DNA from: Diphasiastrum complanatum
Lineage: Eukaryota > Streptophyta > Lycopodiopsida > Lycopodiales > Lycopodiaceae
Direction: 5' to 3'
NCBI GenBank assembly: GCA_029204225.1
Contig: CM055100.1
Coordinates: 24,933,106 to 24,997,105, forward strand
Length of the DNA: 64,000 nt
Position 1 is the first letter of the stretch. Every line of letters begins with the position of its first letter. Both the position numbers and the translations under genes were made by a program. The notes under the pieces are model-generated. The model did no database searches. It had not been told where the DNA came from and saw only the letters and a list, made by a program, of their open reading frames with translations. Below are positions 59,960-64,000 of this stretch, in pieces.

Positions 59960-62885
59960 TTCTATCTCTAGAAATGAAAACTAGAGAAATTCTCCTTTAT
60001 GCTCTGGGAGACCTTTTAAGATCGGCATAGTGCTTAGCTCTATCCTGAACACTCCGGATACAATCACGGGCCACTTGCAACATTTCACGCATATCATGCA
60101 AGAAATCTGCAACTTTTTGGATCTTAACAGACTTTGTCTCCACATTTACCGGAGATCTAGGTTGAAAATCGTCAGCATAAACGGACTATAACCAGTATCA
60201 GAATGTTTCCTACTGTTATAAGCAAACTCAATTAAAGAAATGTAATCTTCCCACTGAGATTGCCTGTGAGACACATAAGTTCTTAACATATCCTCCATAG
60301 TCTGATTAGTTCTCTCAATCTGGCCATTTGATTCAAGATGATCAGAAAAACTAAAACTAAGCAAGATTTCAAGCTTATGGAATACAGCTGACTAAAAGTG
60401 ACCTGTAAACTTAGGATCTCTATCACTAACTATATCACTTGGCAGTCCATAAAGCCTAAATAATCTTTCCACAAAGATCTGGGCTATTTCTGAAGCCTTA
60501 GCAGTTGACTTGACTAGTATAAAAGTAGCTAACTTTGTCAACCTGTCCACCACAACCCAAATAAAATCATTTTGGCGTTGGGTCCTTGGAAGTCCAACCA
60601 CAAAATCCATAGATATACTTTCCCATCATTTTTGAGGGATATCTAGGAGATGTAGCAACCCTCCAGTCTTTAAGCGTTCAGCTTTGGCTAACTGGCAAGG
60701 TCTACACTTAACCGCATAAGACTCGACAAATGGCTTGAGTTTCGGCCAATGAAACTCTTTTCTGACCAAATCCAAAGTCCTGTGTATACCCGGATGACCT
60801 ATAACTCATCATCCGACGGTACGCAAATTTTTTCATTCCGAAATAGTAACCCATGTCGGGTAGAGAACTGTTCCGCCATCTTCTTATCTTTACTAGGAAC
60901 TTGAGACCCCTGTGAGTAAATCTCTATTCCATTCTCATTTTTTCCTGTCTCCACCATCTTCCAGATGGGACCAAAATGAGATCTGATTCACATTTTCCTC
61001 TCAGTGAAAGATATGGATCAATGGAAATCTGGGTGAAAGAAAGTTCATTTAATTCACCAATCTGACTAAGTGCATCCACAACTTGGTTAGAGCTGCCCTT
61101 GACATATCGGATCTCATGATCAAATTCCTGCGTAAGCTCAGCCCAGCGAGCTTTACGACCCATTGGATCATTTTGATTACAAAAGTACTTCAAAGGTTGG
61201 TGATCTGTATACACTATAAACTGACTACCATAAAGGTAATGCCTCCAGGTTTTAAGTGCATATATCGCAGCAAATAACTCTTTTTCCTGAGTTGTATAAT
61301 GCAACTGAGGCCCCGTGAGTTTCTTGCTTTCAAATGCTATCGGCCTATCCTCTTGTAGAAGAACTGCCCCTATCGCCGAATCACTTGCGTCAGTTCGCAC
61401 GATGTAATGTATATCAGGATTCTTGATCTATAAAACAGGAGCTGAAGCAACCATTTGCTTGAGTTTCTCAAAGCATTGGTTCAATTCATCATTCCACTCA
61501 ATAGACTCGCTAGGTTGACCTCTCTTTTTCTTTTTATTAACTCTGCCTTTAGTCAAATTATTTAAGGGTGCTGCCACTTTAGCATAATCCTCAATTGACT
61601 TACGAAAGAAAATTGTAAAACTGAGAAAAGATTTAACTTCTCTAACCGTCTTTGGTATCGGCCAATCAAGCACTGTCTTGAGCTTACTCTCGTCAATCTC
61701 CAACCCACTACGGGTGATCTTATGACCGAGGTACAACAACTCATGCTTAAAGAACTCACATTTAGATTCCTTAGCATAGAGTTTCTCTCGTCTGAGAATA
61801 TCTAAGACAGTCTTAAGATGACTCAGATGCTCCTTAAGTGTTCTACTGTAGATGAGAATATCATCTAAGAATACAACGACAAACTTCCCTAGATATGGAC
61901 GAAAAAGATTTTTCATCATCTGTTGGAACGTAGCTGGTGCATTCATTAACCCAAAAGGAAGCACGAGAAATTCATAGTGACTGAATCTTGTCCAAAAACC
62001 AGTCTTCTACACGTCATCCGGATGAATTCTAATATGATGATATCTAGTTCTAAGATCTATCTTTGTGAAGTATCTAGCTCCACCTAATAGATCTACCAGA
62101 TCATCCATACGAGGCAAAGGATATTTATTTTTAATAGTTACTTTATTTAACCCTTTGTAGTCCACACACATTCTGAAGCCTCCATATTTCTTCGCTTTCA
62201 AAAGAACAAGAGCGCCCCAAGGCGACTTACTTGGCTAAATATGACCCATCTTCAGGTAATTTTCAATTTGCTTAGTAATCTCTACCTCTTCTTTCTGAGA
62301 AAACCTATAAGGTTGTCTAGAGATAGGGTGACTACCTGGAATTAACTCAATCTTATGGTCTACCGATCTGGACGACGGTATTCCATGAGGTAATTCTTTT
62401 GGAAATACATCTTTGAATTCAGACAGTAACTTATTACTCTCAATTTGCTCCTAATCTAAGTCTACCGAGTTAAGAATTTTTGACAATTCACAACTACTTG
62501 ATACATTTCAGATAAATCCAAAATTGGCTTAGCAAATAAAGATTAAGCTTCATACTGTGAATCAAAAATTTCCATTACATTAGCAAATGAACTCATCCCA
62601 TATGGATGTACAAAATTGTCTCCAAACAATGTAACTATTTCTTTACCCTTCTGAAAAGAGAGAACATGCTTCTCAAAATCTATTTCAGGATGCTTATTAA
62701 ATAACCACTCATATCCTAGAATAATATCCATATGTGCTAAATCTAAAACATGGAAATCAATTAACTCTCTATAGTCCTGGATCCAAATAGGGAGCCTTGA
62801 AACTTTCACATCCCACGTCTCCAACTCTGCTCCTGAAGCTAGATATACTCGATATCTATGATTAGTGGCTTCAGTCACGCCAATG
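59960..62885 (-). pseudogene. Ty3/Gypsy pol: protease, RT, RNase H, integrase
   Basis: Minus strand, right to left. The protease C-terminal half (MDIILGYEWLFNKHPEIDFE) is at 62780-62660. Reverse transcriptase runs 62260-61430 ([33 protein letters not shown]; the catalytic FLDDILIYS near 61870). RNase H runs 61400-61020 (RTDASDSAIGAVLLQEDRP; YTTQEKELFAAIYALKTWRH; TDHQPLKYF). Integrase has a zinc-binding stretch near 60740, a core VVVDRLTKLATFI at about 60550, SDRDPKFTGHF at about 60400, and NGQIERTNQTMEDML at about 60330. The frame is cut by TAG codons at 62235-62237, 62007-62009, 61428-61430 and 60392-60394, plus one TGA near 60620. No chromodomain was recognised in the short C-terminal tail. 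It cannot be expressed as one protein. Confidence 0.92.
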
Positions 62886-63285
62886 CGTTGTGTGGGTCTG
62901 TCACAGAGTGCTTGAAATCAAGAGGATCAATTGAGGATGTTGTAGCTATTATGCACATATCATTCTAAATTTTGTCTGATCTTTACTGTCTACTTATTAT
63001 TCGTGTATCTCATTCATTTTGTTCAATCTATTCCACACATTGGTTCAATCTTGTTGAATGCTAAATTAACTAAAACGTAGGTCAACAGTGTCTGTCTACA
63101 TTATGGAGAATTGTAGGAATGATATAGCAGACAGTGACCAGCAATCATATCCGAACTCCATCCGAATTCTTTCACGATTGTTTTCGCTTCGCGTGTCGAG
63201 TCGCATCAGTGGTATTAGAGTGTTCTTGACGTTTTCGAATTCTCATCAGTGGTATCAGAGCGTTCTTGATGTTTCTGAATTTTCA
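62886..63285 (+). mobile_element. Solo Copia LTR (family C type) with duplicated primer-binding site
   Basis: This segment separates the Gypsy gag (right) from its protease (left), so it is an insertion. It resembles the LTR at 22878-23510 in the opposite orientation. Its right end contains two tandem 48-bp units (about 63198-63284), each with a TGGTAT(T/C)AGAG(T/C)G primer-binding-site-like sequence. No coding sequence follows before Gypsy gag resumes. Confidence 0.65.
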
Positions 63286-63289
63286 TCAC

Positions 63290-64000
63290 CTATTTCCAGT
63301 GTTGAGTGCCTCTCTACGTGCCCAACATCTATCCTCCAAGTGTCCAGGTCTCTTGTAGTACCCGCACACTTGGTTGGGACAGTTTCAATTCAAATGATTC
63401 CCTCTACAATGTCTACACACTAAGGGGTTTGGTCCCTCTATGGAGTGTCTTTGACCTAACAAATTCTGATGTCGTTTGAGAAAGTTTACATTTGCTGCTA
63501 AGGTTTGCATATTTTCACTCATCACGTCCATGTACCCTATTAGCATGGCTCGCATATCGCCTAATTATGCATTGGATCCTATGCTCTTGTAGCCTCTATC
63601 AAGCATTTGTGCCTTAAGCCTTCGTGCATCTTGTGTTTGGGCATTTCTGCCTTGTCAGGATTCAATAGCCTCCTGTATAGGATGGAGATCCACTATGGGG
63701 TGTGCTCCTATAGTTGAGATTGGTCCTCCTCTCCACATTTCAGGGCTTAGGTTCAAGCCGTTCATTGCTTTTGATAGATGGGATGCGTGGGCAACCGCAA
63801 TTTGTGCGTCTTCTACCACGATAGCCTTTTCTACTGCCTCAGCCAATGTCTGGGGGTTACTCTAATGTATAATCATTTGTATGCCATCCTTGAGCCCTCA
63901 TAGAAAGAAGGTCAGTAGTAATAGGGGTGGTAGTAGCACAATGGATTCCACTTGGCATGACAACTTTGTCAAACGACATCAATATTGTTGGATGGTTTCA
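63290..64000 (-). pseudogene. Gypsy gag with zinc knuckles (continues off the window)
   Basis: Minus strand; part of the same Gypsy element as 59960-62885. A gag tail motif NPQTLAEAVEKAIVVEDAQI is at about 63860-63790. It is followed by Arg/Gln-rich sequence and Cys-X2-Cys knuckle remnants (VCRHCRGNHLN; VCGYYKRPGHLED) near 63420-63320. In-frame stops are present. The N-terminal gag and 5' LTR lie beyond 64000. Confidence 0.7.

Overview
This is nuclear DNA of a land plant from a retrotransposon-dense, AT-rich part of a large genome. The evidence is plant-type Ty1/Copia and Ty3/Gypsy elements with tRNA-iMet-type (TGGTATCAGAGC) and GGCGCCGTTG-type primer-binding sites, L1-type LINE debris, long (CT)n/(GA)n tracts, and one plant-specific transcription-factor gene of the SAC51/bHLH143 type. 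The repeat content and high divergence would suit a fern, a gymnosperm or another large-genome lineage, but I cannot name the species from sequence alone. There are no bacterial operons, CRISPR arrays or rRNA genes.

Layout. 1-7 kb: a decayed non-LTR retrotransposon on the minus strand whose C-terminus carries a CCHC knuckle and a restriction-like-endonuclease-like motif, abutting a Gypsy gag-protease remnant. 7.2-12.7 kb: the 3' end of one Copia element (family A) with its LTR, then a second, nearly full-length but dead Copia element (family B). 15-21 kb: an APE-type LINE remnant with related debris. 22-25 kb: the 5' end of a Gypsy element broken by a minus-strand Copia element (family C). 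25-29.9 kb: no recognisable gene. 29.9-31.8 kb: a Copia integrase scrap fused to Gypsy integrase/RNase H. 33.3-37.2 kb: a Copia element (family D) with a long intact gag but a damaged reverse transcriptase. 37.9-45 kb: mostly unrecognised DNA with a Gypsy protease scrap, repeats, a 210-bp (GA)n tract and a truncated ribosomal protein eS12 copy. 45.4-45.7 kb: a tandem array with Pol III B-box-like sequences.

46.3-50.4 kb holds the only convincing host gene: a 478-codon bHLH protein of the SAC51/bHLH143 class in a GC-richer island. Its long 5' leader carries a 57-codon upstream ORF matching the conserved peptide uORF known from that gene family, plus smaller uORFs and a duplicated splice-donor-like segment. 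In Arabidopsis this uORF represses the main ORF and thermospermine relieves the block in xylem development, so the same translational switch is the best functional inference here.

52-55.5 kb: a gag-only Copia remnant between two ~600-bp direct repeats and a fragment of a short-chain dehydrogenase gene. 57-64 kb: a nested stack in which a Copia family A element is interrupted by a minus-strand Gypsy element, itself interrupted by a solo Copia LTR. Premature stops in several Copia and Gypsy frames are strikingly often TAG at places where Gln or Trp is expected, consistent with deamination of methylated cytosines in silenced elements.
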